Source: Paraburkholderia phenazinium (lineage in GTDB: Bacteria > Pseudomonadota > Gammaproteobacteria > Burkholderiales > Burkholderiaceae). Taken from it: a stretch of 64,000 nt of DNA. The notes below the pieces were generated by a model. The model saw nothing but the letters and a program-made list of their open reading frames with translations, had not been told where the DNA came from and made no database searches. Positions 56,156-64,000 of this stretch are shown piece by piece. The number at the start of each line of letters is the position of its first letter. The stretch's first letter is position 1. Location: positions 1,240,001 to 1,304,000 of the forward strand of contig NZ_FSRU01000001.1 in NCBI RefSeq assembly GCF_900142845.1, written 5' to 3'. The translations under genes were made by a program, and so were the position numbers.

Positions 56156-56863
56156 ATGGCTTTCCGCATCCTGCTCGTCGAAGACGATAATCGCCTGTCC
56201 GCCCTGGTTGCGGGCTATCTGCGCAAACACGACTATGAAGTCGAGGTGGTGCTGAACGGTAACGACGCGGTGCCGGCCATCCTCAAGCGTCAGCCGGACC
56301 TGGTGATTCTCGACGTCAACCTGCCGGGCAAGGACGGTTTCCAGATCTGCCGGGAAGCGCGCGAGCAATTCGACGGCGTGATCATCATGGTGACCGCGCG
56401 CGACGAACAGTTCGACGAAGTGCTGGGCCTCGAATTCGGCGCGGACGATTACGTCCATAAGCCGGTCGAGCCGCGTGTCCTGCTTGCGCGGATCAAGGCG
56501 CAGTTGCGCCGTGTGGCGGGACGCGGCGTGGAAATCGCCGGCCAGCCGGAGCGCTATACCTTCGGCAAGTTCGAGATCAACCGCGCCACGCGCACGGTGA
56601 CGTTGCCGGACGGCAGCCGCCCGGATCTGACCTCCGCCGAATTCGACCTGCTGTGGGCGCTCGTCAGTTGCGCGGGCGAAGTGGTGAGCCGCGACGACCT
56701 GATGCGGCAATTGCGCGGCATCGAATTCGACGGACTCGACCGCACCATCGACGGCGGCATTTCAAAGCTGCGCCGCAAGCTGCACGACGATTCGGGTACC
56801 CCGCAGCGGATCAAGACCGTGCGCGGCAAGGGTTATCAGTTCAGCAAAGTGGCCTGGGAATAG
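56156..56863 (+). CDS. OmpR-family response regulator (RstA-like)
   Basis: A 235-residue regulator: receiver domain with acidic pocket ED10-D11, phosphorylated Asp53 (ILDVNLPG) and the HKP lysine near 105. A winged-helix output domain follows (RPDLTSAEFDLLWAL..VRGKGYQFS). Its histidine kinase lies 1.0 kb downstream, separated by an esterase gene. The start is the ATG at 56156, where the receiver fold begins. Confidence 0.93.
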   Translation: MAFRILLVEDDNRLSALVAGYLRKHDYEVEVVLNGNDAVPAILKRQPDLVILDVNLPGKDGFQICREAREQFDGVIIMVTARDEQFDEVLGLEFGADDYVHKPVEPRVLLARIKAQLRRVAGRGVEIAGQPERYTFGKFEINRATRTVTLPDGSRPDLTSAEFDLLWALVSCAGEVVSRDDLMRQLRGIEFDGLDRTIDGGISKLRRKLHDDSGTPQRIKTVRGKGYQFSKVAWE

Positions 56864-57032
56864 GCATCGGACGTTTGCTGTTGGCCCTTGGCTCTTGACC
56901 GTTGTCTGACAGCCCGCCCGCCGGCCCGCCCGTTGTGCGCCGACAAAACTCCACGGGAGTTATCTCAAATCTACAGTCGCGCGCGCGTCGCGTGGCTAGT
57001 ATCGCAGGCTTGTTCACTTACGAGCTTGCGTC

Positions 57033-57830
57033 ATGTCCGCCCGCGCCTTACCGCTTTCCAAACATGCAGTGCTGATGATTCACGGCTTGGGCGGCACACG
57101 TCACGACTTCGGTTCGCTTGACCGCAAATTCGAGCAGATCGGCTGCGACGTGTATCTGCCGTCGCTGCCTGGGCACGGCTCGCGTCCCGATCAGTTGAGC
57201 GGCGTGAGCCTGCGCGACTACATGCAGTTGCTGAGCCGCACGTATCGCGAACTGGTCACGCGCTATGAACGGGTCGACGTCGCCGGCATTTCGATGGGCG
57301 CCTTGCTCGCTGTAATGCTGAGCGCGCGTGAACGGATGACGCATGGCCGGCTGATCCTGCTGTCGCCGCCGCTCTTCCTCGACGGCTGGGGCGGCTCGCG
57401 TCTGCGCCCGCTGCGTTACCTGATGTATTGCGTGCCGGGCCTGCGTCATCTGATTCGCGTGCCGGAGGGCGAGCCGTTCGGCATCAAGAACGACCGCATT
57501 CGCAACCTGATCCGCCGCGCGCTGCAAAAGGGCAGCGGGGTCCACTATCCGTACGTGCCGCTTGCCGCGATCGCTCAGGTGGACTGGATGCGCTTTGCCG
57601 TCAAACGTGCGCTGCCGCGCGTCGCCTGCGAAACGCTGGTGATGCATTCGGAAGAGGATGAGGTCACCAGCATTCGCTCCGCCGAATTCGTCTGCGAACA
57701 CCTCGGCAGCCGCGACGTCACGCTGGTGCGCCTGACCGACAGCTATCACATGATCACGCTCGACAACGAGCGCAATACCGTTGCCGACCGCACGCTCGCG
57801 TTCCTTCAGCGTCCCCATGTGCTAACGTAA
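57033..57830 (+). CDS. Alpha/beta hydrolase (carboxylesterase-like)
   Basis: A 265-residue hydrolase with oxyanion motif MIHGLGG, nucleophile Ser87 in AGISMGA, and probable Asp209 (HSEEDEV) and His239 (DSYHMITLDNER). The last motif resembles Est30-type carboxylesterases. It sits between the response regulator and kinase genes, all on the plus strand, so it may belong to that operon. The substrate is unknown. Confidence 0.87.
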   Translation: MSARALPLSKHAVLMIHGLGGTRHDFGSLDRKFEQIGCDVYLPSLPGHGSRPDQLSGVSLRDYMQLLSRTYRELVTRYERVDVAGISMGALLAVMLSARERMTHGRLILLSPPLFLDGWGGSRLRPLRYLMYCVPGLRHLIRVPEGEPFGIKNDRIRNLIRRALQKGSGVHYPYVPLAAIAQVDWMRFAVKRALPRVACETLVMHSEEDEVTSIRSAEFVCEHLGSRDVTLVRLTDSYHMITLDNERNTVADRTLAFLQRPHVLT

Positions 57831-57898
57831 GCCGCGCGCGGGCCAAACGAACTTGACGGGCTGAACGGCCTTTTGCGGCCGGCGCGCATTTTCCCCCG

Positions 57899-59032
57899 AT
57901 GTTCGTGACCATGAACCCTACTGCGCAAAAACTCTCCGTTTTCCGCTATTGCAAATGGCGCTGGCTGCACTTCCGGCGTTCCTGGACCGACACGCGTGCC
58001 GACCGCATGCCGAGCTGGTCGCGCCTCTATGTGCGGGCCTATCTGCGTCTGCTGAGCCTCGCGTTGCTGGTGGCCGTGATTCCGTTGCTTGGTTTGTCGT
58101 TGGAACTGACGGCCGCTGTCGTCTGGCAGGGTTTTACGGCGTTGCCGGGCGGCGTCGTGCCGGTTTTGCTTGTGGTGTTCGGTGCGCCGGCGGTGGTCGC
58201 GTATCGCTGGATGCGTCCGGTGTGGGTCGATCTGGTGATGGTCCGCGAGCGCGCCATCGATTTCACCGGCGGCCGTTTCAACACGCGGGCACGCGAATCG
58301 TATAGCACGATCATCGGACCGCTGGCGCGCACGCTCAATGCGCTCGCCGAGCGGATGGAACGGCTGATCGCCGCGCAACGCGAGTTGACCAACGGCATCT
58401 CTCACGAACTGCGCACGCCGCTCGCACGGGTGCGCTTTGCGCTGGAAGTGTTGCGCGAGCCGGCCTCTGCCGCCGAGTACGACAGTGCGCTCGCCAGCAT
58501 CGACCAGGACGTCACGGAACTCGACGAGCTGATCGACATGAGCCTGACCTACGCGCGGCTCGAATACAGTTCGCTGCAGTCGAACCTCGAGCCGACCGTA
58601 CTCGCGAGCTGGTTCGACGGTCAGGTCAACGACGCCTCGCTGCTCTACACCGACAAGCAGATCGTGCCGCAGGTCGAGATCGACCCTGCACTGCGCGTGG
58701 TGATGGACAAGCGCCTGATGTCGTACGCGATGCGCAACCTGCTGCGCAACGCCAGCAAATACGCGCGGACGCAGATTCGGGTGGGTCTCGCTGTGAGGCA
58801 CGGTAACGTCGAGATTTTTGTCGAGGACGACGGCAGCGGTGTGCCCGAAAACCAGCGCGAGCACATCTTCGACGCCTTCGTGCGGCTCGATCGCCACACC
58901 GGCGGCTACGGCTTGGGCCTCGCCATCACGCAACAGGTGCTGCGGGCCCACAAAGGCCGGATTGCCGCGACCGACCCGCTGACGCTACCCGGCGCGCGCT
59001 TCGAAATCAGCTGGCCGGCGGGGACGGTGTAA
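57899..59032 (+). CDS. Sensor histidine kinase (RstB-like)
   Basis: A 377-residue kinase: two hydrophobic segments (about 48-68 and 85-103) with only about 16 residues between them, so almost no periplasmic sensor domain. A HAMP-like segment follows, then His169 in NGISHELRTPLARVRF, the N-box RNLLRNASKYA, and G-boxes VEDDGSGVP and GYGLGLAI. It pairs with the upstream response regulator. The start may be the ATG at 57899 or at 57911. Confidence 0.9.
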   Translation: MFVTMNPTAQKLSVFRYCKWRWLHFRRSWTDTRADRMPSWSRLYVRAYLRLLSLALLVAVIPLLGLSLELTAAVVWQGFTALPGGVVPVLLVVFGAPAVVAYRWMRPVWVDLVMVRERAIDFTGGRFNTRARESYSTIIGPLARTLNALAERMERLIAAQRELTNGISHELRTPLARVRFALEVLREPASAAEYDSALASIDQDVTELDELIDMSLTYARLEYSSLQSNLEPTVLASWFDGQVNDASLLYTDKQIVPQVEIDPALRVVMDKRLMSYAMRNLLRNASKYARTQIRVGLAVRHGNVEIFVEDDGSGVPENQREHIFDAFVRLDRHTGGYGLGLAITQQVLRAHKGRIAATDPLTLPGARFEISWPAGTV

Positions 59033-59060
59033 GCGGCGGCGGGACACGCCCGCTCAATCC

Positions 59061-61406
59061 TCAATACGTGTGGCCGAGCTGGATATAGAAGTTGTTCCGT
59101 CCACCCGGCGCGAACGCCACACCCAGGTAGATCGGCCCGAACGAACTCGTCACGCTGGTGAAGAACGTCACGCTGCGTTTGAGCGGGCCGCCGCCGTACT
59201 GGATATCGCCGTCCCACACGTTGCCGGCTTCGAGGCTCAACCCCGCGTAGAGCGCATGGAAGGGCGACGCGGTGAACGTCGTCAGCTGGTTCATGTACGT
59301 GACCTGGCCGTAGAGCATCGAATTGCCGGCCAGTTGATCGGCGGCATAGGCGGACAGATGCTGGAAGCCGCCGAGCGTGAAGCCGAACGGATTGACCGGG
59401 TTGGTGTTCTGGAAGTCCTTGCCGGCCTCGATGCTGGCGTTCACGCTTTGACGCCCATAACTCGCCGCCACCAGCGCCTTGCCGTACAGCTCGGTGAAGG
59501 TGTTCTGGGGCTGCGCGAACAGGGTCCGTTCCGCACGCAGTTCGAAGTAATAACCCTTGCGCGCAAACAAAGGATCGTCGAGCTGGTCGATGACAAGGCG
59601 CGCGCGTGCCGTGAACTCGCGCCCGTAGATGTCGGGATATTCCAGTTGCAGATTGCCGTTTTCGTCGTAGTACTGGCCGTTGTATTGCGGCGAGGCGAAA
59701 CCGTGCGCGTAGGCCACCCCCACGCGGAAGTCCCCCAGGTTCGCGAGCGGCAGTCCGAAGTCGAGGCCGGCGCGCTCGGTCTGCTGCTGGTACTGCGTCA
59801 GCTTGATGTATGGATCGTCCTGGAAGACATTCGCATAGCTGCGCTCGAATTCCACATACGGCGCGACGTAATAGCCAAACGAATCCGAGAGCGGTTGCCG
59901 CAATTCGCCGTGGAAGGAGAGCATGTCGCTACCCACCGTGGCGTCGACGAGCCCTTCTAACCCCGACGACGTCAGCCACGGCCGGCGATAGCCAACATGC
60001 AGACGGAAGCCGCCTTCGTCCGAGGAACTGGCCGACAGGCCGAGCCCGAACAGCAGGAAATTCGGCCCCCACGGTTTGTCGCGGGCATCGACGACGAGCG
60101 TGTTCTGGTCGCCCTCGGTGACCAGTTGCTGCGTCACGCTTTCGAAGCCCCCCGCGGTGGTGAGCGCCAGCATGTCCTTGTCGAGCGCCTTCGGATCGTA
60201 GACGTCGCCAGGGTGCACGTGCAGCGCTTCGACGATGCGCTTCTCCGGCACCGCGCCGTGCGACTTCACTTCGATGCGGGTGATGCGCACCGGCGTGGCG
60301 ACCGGCGTCATGTGCGCGGTGCGCCACGCCGCATACTGTTCCGGCGACAACGCGAGATGCTGCAGCTTCGGCAATGCGGCGCGCGCCGCGGCTTCGCCCG
60401 CGGCGATGGCCTGCGGGGCGTTGGCGAAATCGGTGAAGCTCAACGGCCCGAGCGACGGCTCGATCAGCACGTCATTGGCGTCGAGCTGTTCGCGCTGACG
60501 CGCCACGTTCTGATGGATCAGGATGCCGATCATCTGCTGCATCACGTCGGCAGGCGAGGCGAGGGCGTCGAGCGGGCGCAGCGGCGAGCCGATGTCCACT
60601 GCGATCACCACTTGCGCGCCCATGTCGTGAGCGGTTTCGATGGGCAGGTTGCTGACGAGGCCGCCGTCCACCAGCGTCCGGCCGTCGACCTCAGTGGGCG
60701 CGAACAGGCCCGGCAGCGCGATACTGGCGCGGATCGCTTGCGGCAGCGAACCGTTTTCGAGCACGACCTTCTGGCCGGTCTGCAGGTCCGTGGCGATCGC
60801 GCGAAACGGGATGGGCAACTGGTTGAACGAGGCGTTGCCCGGTATCGCTGCGGTCCAGTCCTGCAGCAAGGCCTGCAAACGATTGCCTTGCACGAGCCCG
60901 GCCGGCAGCCTGAAACCGCTGCCGCTAAAACCCAGCGCAAGGCTGTTCGCGTAGAGCTGCTCGTCCTCGCGTTGCGACTGCGGCAGGTCGGCGCGCTCGA
61001 CCACGTCGAAAGCGATGTCGGCCAGATTGACCTGCGCGAGCCGGGTTTCCATTTCCTGCGCGGTCATGCCGCTCGCGTACAGGCCGCCGACCACCGAGCC
61101 CATGCTGGTGGCGGCGATACAGTCGATCGGGATGCGGTTTTCTTCGAGCACCTTCAGCACGCCCAGGTGCGCATAGCCGCGTGCGCCGCCGCCGGACAGC
61201 ACGAGGCCGACCGCGGGACGACCGTCCGGTCCGGCGTGAGGCGTACAGGCCGCGTCTGCTGCATGGGCGGATTGCACGAAGGTTGCCAGTCCGAACAGTA
61301 GCAGCGCAGCGGCGCAGTGCAAGCGATGTTCTGCATGGCTGGGCCTTGTCTGTGCCGCCGTTTGTGGTTTTGTCTGGCTCGCCAACGCTCGGATCATCCG
61401 CTTCAC
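59061..61406 (-). CDS. Patatin-like phospholipase, PlpD-type (type Vd autotransporter)
   Basis: A 781-residue protein. A long signal region ends SAHA/A. A patatin domain follows (about 63-350) with oxyanion loop SGGGARG, nucleophile Ser101 in ATSMGS and Asp247 in VDGG. A POTRA-like domain (about 368-440) and a 16-strand beta-barrel (about 445-781) complete it. PlpD-type proteins export a lipase through their own barrel. The elbow reads ATSMG rather than GxSxG. The start is GTG at 61406; an ATG nine bases later is possible. Confidence 0.9.
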   Translation of the reverse strand: MKRMIRALASQTKPQTAAQTRPSHAEHRLHCAAALLLFGLATFVQSAHAADAACTPHAGPDGRPAVGLVLSGGGARGYAHLGVLKVLEENRIPIDCIAATSMGSVVGGLYASGMTAQEMETRLAQVNLADIAFDVVERADLPQSQREDEQLYANSLALGFSGSGFRLPAGLVQGNRLQALLQDWTAAIPGNASFNQLPIPFRAIATDLQTGQKVVLENGSLPQAIRASIALPGLFAPTEVDGRTLVDGGLVSNLPIETAHDMGAQVVIAVDIGSPLRPLDALASPADVMQQMIGILIHQNVARQREQLDANDVLIEPSLGPLSFTDFANAPQAIAAGEAAARAALPKLQHLALSPEQYAAWRTAHMTPVATPVRITRIEVKSHGAVPEKRIVEALHVHPGDVYDPKALDKDMLALTTAGGFESVTQQLVTEGDQNTLVVDARDKPWGPNFLLFGLGLSASSSDEGGFRLHVGYRRPWLTSSGLEGLVDATVGSDMLSFHGELRQPLSDSFGYYVAPYVEFERSYANVFQDDPYIKLTQYQQQTERAGLDFGLPLANLGDFRVGVAYAHGFASPQYNGQYYDENGNLQLEYPDIYGREFTARARLVIDQLDDPLFARKGYYFELRAERTLFAQPQNTFTELYGKALVAASYGRQSVNASIEAGKDFQNTNPVNPFGFTLGGFQHLSAYAADQLAGNSMLYGQVTYMNQLTTFTASPFHALYAGLSLEAGNVWDGDIQYGGGPLKRSVTFFTSVTSSFGPIYLGVAFAPGGRNNFYIQLGHTY

Positions 61407-61531
61407 AACTGTAGGAAAAACCGAGAGATTACCTGTTTTTACGCTCTATTACAGAGGTTGCTGCGGGGGCGCGCAAGAAAGACCAATGTGGTACGCGCAA
61501 GGCCGCTTTGATCCGGCTCGATCAGGGGGCT

Positions 61532-61566
61532 GCGGTGGCCCGATGCGGTGGTCCGATCTGGTGGCA
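61532..61566 (+). repeat. 13-base direct repeat upstream of the ECF operon
   Basis: Two tandem copies of GCGGTGGyCCGAT (61532-61544 and 61545-61557) and a partial third (CTGGTGGCA). They lie about 80 bases before the ECF promoter. A regulator site or chance expansion are both possible. Confidence 0.45.
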
Positions 61567-61642
61567 CAATGACTGGCCGGGAAGGGCGCCGGTTACGGAA
61601 AGCGCTCGCCGGGCAAGGGAGTAGCGGTCCATTCGACCGTCC

Positions 61643-61674
61643 GGGAATAAAAACACGCTGCGGACGGTCTGCTC
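61643..61674 (+). promoter_or_regulatory. ECF-type promoter of the sigma/anti-sigma operon
   Basis: GGGAATAAA (61643-61651), a 15-base spacer and GTCTGCTC (61667-61674). The same motif with identical spacing precedes the phosphoesterase gene at 63127. Its position before an ECF sigma gene points to autoregulation. A transcript starting near 61680 excludes the ATG at 61676 as the sigma start. Confidence 0.75.
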
Positions 61675-61714
61675 AATGTCGGTCACAGAGAGGGGTTACC
61701 GCCGGGATACAACA

Positions 61715-62254
61715 ATGGCCGATCCAATCATCGCGAAGCGCTTCGAGTCGCTCGTCTTGCCGCATATGAATTCGGCGTTCAACGTCGCGCGTTGGCTGAC
61801 GCATAACGACCAGGACGCCCAGGACGTCGTCCAGGAGGCGTATCTGCGCGCGTTCCGTTACTTTGGCGGATTCCGCGGCGAGGATGCGCGCGCCTGGTTA
61901 TTGAGCATTGTGCGTAACACGTTCTACACCTGGCATCAGCAGAACCGGGGCCATGCCGCGAATACGACGGAGTTCGAGGAAGACCTGCATAGCTTCGAGA
62001 CCGATCGCGCCGGGCAGGACGACAGCCCTGAAGCGACGCTGATTCGCAGCCAGAGCCGCAAGCGGGTGCACAACGCGCTGCGCAGCTTGAGTCTGGAATA
62101 CCGGGAGGTGGTGGTGCTGCGCGAGCTGGAAGAATTGTCATACAAGGAAATCGCCGTCATCGTGGGCATCCCGATGGGCACGGTGATGTCTCGCCTCGGG
62201 CGCGGCCGCCAGCAACTGGCGACGCTGCTCGCACCGACGGATGAGGGGGCGTGA
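61715..62254 (+). CDS. ECF RNA polymerase sigma factor
   Basis: A 179-residue group 4 sigma factor. Region 2 (about 15-80) has DAQDVVQEAYLRAFRYF and the RNTFYTWHQQNR stretch. Region 4 (about 120-170) has LRSLSLEYREVVVLRELEELSYKEIA and a GTVMSRLGRGR HTH. The start at 61715 fits the promoter. It overlaps the anti-sigma gene by one base (TGATG), so the two are coupled. Confidence 0.93.
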   Translation: MADPIIAKRFESLVLPHMNSAFNVARWLTHNDQDAQDVVQEAYLRAFRYFGGFRGEDARAWLLSIVRNTFYTWHQQNRGHAANTTEFEEDLHSFETDRAGQDDSPEATLIRSQSRKRVHNALRSLSLEYREVVVLRELEELSYKEIAVIVGIPMGTVMSRLGRGRQQLATLLAPTDEGA

Positions 62255-63060
62255 TGGATCACGAACAGGCGTTTGAACTACTGCCGGGCTATATCGACGA
62301 GGAACTGAGCTTGTCCGAGTCGCTCGAATTCGAGCGGCATCTGGCCGGCTGCGAGCAATGCAAGCGTGCCTATGAGCAGCAGCGTCAAGTCAGCGCGCAG
62401 TTGCGGCAGAACGATTTGCGGATGGACGCGCCGCCGGAACTGGCGGCACGCATCCGCGCGGCGCTGCCGGTGCAGCGCTCGTGGTGGCAACGCCTCGGCG
62501 CAAGCTTCGGCGGATCCGGCCGCCTTGGCGGCAAGGGTCGCGCGGTTGGCACGCTCGGCTGGGCGCCGCTCGGTGCGATGGCGGTGAGTCTGGTGGCGCT
62601 GACCTGGAGCGCGGGACTCTACCTTTCGATGCCGTCCGGCGATACGCGCCTGACCGAGGAACTGGTGGACAGTCATGTGCGCTCGTTGCAATTCGATCAC
62701 CTGTACGACGTGATTTCGACGGACCGCCACACGGTCAAGCCGTGGTTCGACGGCAAGCTCGACTTTGCGCCGCCGGTGGTCGATCTCGCTCAGCAAGGCT
62801 ACCCGCTGGTGGGTGGCCGGCTCGATTACCTGAACGGGCGTGCCGTTGCGGTGATGGTCTACCGCTACAAGCTGCATCCGATCAATCTGTATGTGTGGCC
62901 AGGCAGCGAGGCGGGTACGACGCCGCATATCTATGAGCGGCAGGGTTATCACCTGGCGCACTGGAGCGCCGCCGGGATGAACTACTGGGCCGTTACCGAT
63001 GCCGGTGAAAGCGAGCTCAATGGCTTCATTACGGATCTGCGTGCGCATCCCGCTTCCTAG
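62254..63060 (+). CDS. Membrane anti-sigma factor with zinc-finger (zf-HC2) domain
   Basis: A 268-residue protein. The N-terminal ZAS motif is His29-x3-Cys33-x2-Cys36 (HLAGCEQC), a single TM lies at about 102-126 and an extracytoplasmic domain of about 140 residues follows, rich in Tyr and His. It should hold the ECF sigma at the membrane and release it on an envelope signal. The start is the ATG at 62254, overlapping the sigma stop as TGATG. Confidence 0.9.
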   Translation: MDHEQAFELLPGYIDEELSLSESLEFERHLAGCEQCKRAYEQQRQVSAQLRQNDLRMDAPPELAARIRAALPVQRSWWQRLGASFGGSGRLGGKGRAVGTLGWAPLGAMAVSLVALTWSAGLYLSMPSGDTRLTEELVDSHVRSLQFDHLYDVISTDRHTVKPWFDGKLDFAPPVVDLAQQGYPLVGGRLDYLNGRAVAVMVYRYKLHPINLYVWPGSEAGTTPHIYERQGYHLAHWSAAGMNYWAVTDAGESELNGFITDLRAHPAS

Positions 63061-63126
63061 CGTGGGCCGCGAACGGGGCACTTGCGCCGGCTAAGCGAGG
63101 CCCCGCTAAAAAATTCCAGTGAAGCG

Positions 63127-63158
63127 GGGAATAAACCGCACGACGTCGCAGTCTCCTC
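63127..63158 (+). promoter_or_regulatory. ECF-type promoter of the phosphoesterase gene
   Basis: GGGAATAAA (63127-63135), a 15-base spacer and GTCTCCTC (63151-63158). It is identical in layout to the motif at 61643, differing by one base in the -10 part. Confidence 0.75.
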
Positions 63159-63229
63159 ATTGAATCTGTTCAGGAATCCCATCGGATGATCCGGTGGCCC
63201 ATCTCCTGGACCTTAATCGTGAGGTGACC

Positions 63230-64000
63230 ATGTCGTCAGATCTTCCATCCGATCCGTCGCGCCGCGGCGCGCTGAAGTGCCTCGCTTTCGGCGGCGTGGG
63301 CACGGTGTTTGTCCTCGCCGGCGGTATTCTCACGCCGGTCGAACTGGCGCTTGCCGCTAGCGCCAAAGATTCCTCCGCGGTGTCGGGCGTGCCCCTGTTC
63401 CTGCAGATCAGCGATACCCACATTGGCTTTAACAAGGAAGCCAACCCGGATGTGGCGGGTACGCTCAAGCAGACCATCGACTTCGTCAACGCCATGCCGG
63501 TCAAGCCCGCGCTGACGATTCACACCGGCGATATCACGCATCTCTCGAAACCGGAGCAGTTCGATCTGGCCTCCCAGTTGCTGTCGGGCCTGAATATCAC
63601 CGAGTTGCATACGGTGCCGGGCGAGCACGATGTGACCGACGGCCCCGGCACCGAGTACTTCAATCGTTTCGGCGCGGCGTCGGACAACAAAGGCTATTAC
63701 AGCTTCGACCATCAAGGCGTGCACTTTATTGGCCTCGTGAACGTCATGCATTTCAAGCCGAACGGCCTGGGCGGCCTAGGCGACGACCAGCTGGCGTGGT
63801 TGGAAAACGACCTGAAGGGCCGCTCGTCGAGCACGCCGATCGTCGTGTTCGCGCATATGCCGATGTGGACGATTTACGAGCCGTGGGGTTGGGGGACCGG
63901 CGATGCGGGGCAGGCGATGAGCTATCTGAAACGCTTCGGCTCGGTCACCGTGCTCAATGGGCATATTCATCAGATCGTGTCGAAGGTGGAGGGCAATATC
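63230..64000 (+). CDS. Tat-exported metallophosphoesterase (3' end missing)
   Basis: 257 codons are present before the window ends. The N-terminus SRRGALKCLAFGGVG followed by a hydrophobic stretch is a twin-arginine signal. Calcineurin-like motifs follow: ISDTHIG (about 66-72), HTGDITH, PGEHD, FAHMPMW and NGHIHQ, giving the dinuclear-metal ligands. It hydrolyses phosphate mono- or diesters in the periplasm; the substrate is unknown. GAGG precedes the ATG at 63230. The ECF promoter 72 bases upstream places it in the sigma regulon. Confidence 0.9.
   Translation, partial: MSSDLPSDPSRRGALKCLAFGGVGTVFVLAGGILTPVELALAASAKDSSAVSGVPLFLQISDTHIGFNKEANPDVAGTLKQTIDFVNAMPVKPALTIHTGDITHLSKPEQFDLASQLLSGLNITELHTVPGEHDVTDGPGTEYFNRFGAASDNKGYYSFDHQGVHFIGLVNVMHFKPNGLGGLGDDQLAWLENDLKGRSSSTPIVVFAHMPMWTIYEPWGWGTGDAGQAMSYLKRFGSVTVLNGHIHQIVSKVEGNI

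Noticed and set aside
59997..61301. 434-codon plus-strand frame antisense to the patatin gene
   Set aside because: Arg/His/Gln-rich low-information translation; the patatin frame holds all catalytic motifs.
61676..61714. Earlier ATG for the ECF sigma gene
   Set aside because: It lies only two bases after the -10 element of the ECF promoter, so it would be at or before the transcription start.

Overview
The window is a dense, high-GC chromosomal segment of a Burkholderiales bacterium, most likely Paraburkholderia or Burkholderia. The assignment rests on a Burkholderia-type trimeric porin, DUF2968 and DUF6232 proteins, a C-P lyase cluster headed by phnF/DUF1045/phnN, a tetronate (ltnD-otnK-otnC-otnI-denD) cluster and a pcaF-type thiolase. 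I see no rRNA, tRNA, CRISPR array, transposase or phage gene. Both ends cut a gene: a TonB-dependent receptor at the left and a metallophosphoesterase at the right.

Layout. 1-10 kb: a TonB receptor with a Zur-like dyad in its promoter region, a KimA-like permease, an SDR, a sirtuin pair, a DUF938 protein and 6-phosphogluconate dehydrogenase. 10-19 kb: cupin, NlpD-like lipoprotein, threonine aldolase, an MFS exporter, glycogen phosphorylase and a pepsin-fold lipoprotein with an FNR/ANR box upstream. 19-28 kb is cell surface and transport: an autotransporter with a G9 tract, a porin with a TTG start, an aspartoacylase-family protein, an amino-acid binding protein and two lipoproteins.

28-35 kb is a sugar-acid cluster: mannitol/mannonate dehydrogenase, ManD, an MDR polyol dehydrogenase, an MFS carrier and a GntR regulator. 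Together they would convert L-gulonate or fructuronate through D-mannonate to 2-keto-3-deoxygluconate. 34.7-42.9 kb is the phosphonate C-P lyase locus: phnGHIJKLM on the minus strand, diverging from phnF-DUF1045-phnN around a perfect palindrome. No phnCDE transporter and no phnP are present. 43-54 kb holds an M20 amidohydrolase, an IclR regulator, a GntR regulator with the threonate/erythronate pathway (ltnD, otnK, otnC, MFS, otnI, denD), and pcaF with its own strong promoter and PcaR-like operator.

54-64 kb holds a secreted protein with two similar halves, a DUF2917 protein, a two-component system split by an esterase gene, a patatin-type Vd autotransporter, and an ECF sigma/anti-sigma operon. 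A Tat-exported phosphoesterase follows it. The sigma operon and the phosphoesterase share the same promoter motif, GGGAATAAA-N15-GTCT, which points to one small ECF regulon. The window as a whole looks like a catabolic and envelope region of a versatile soil or plant-associated bacterium.
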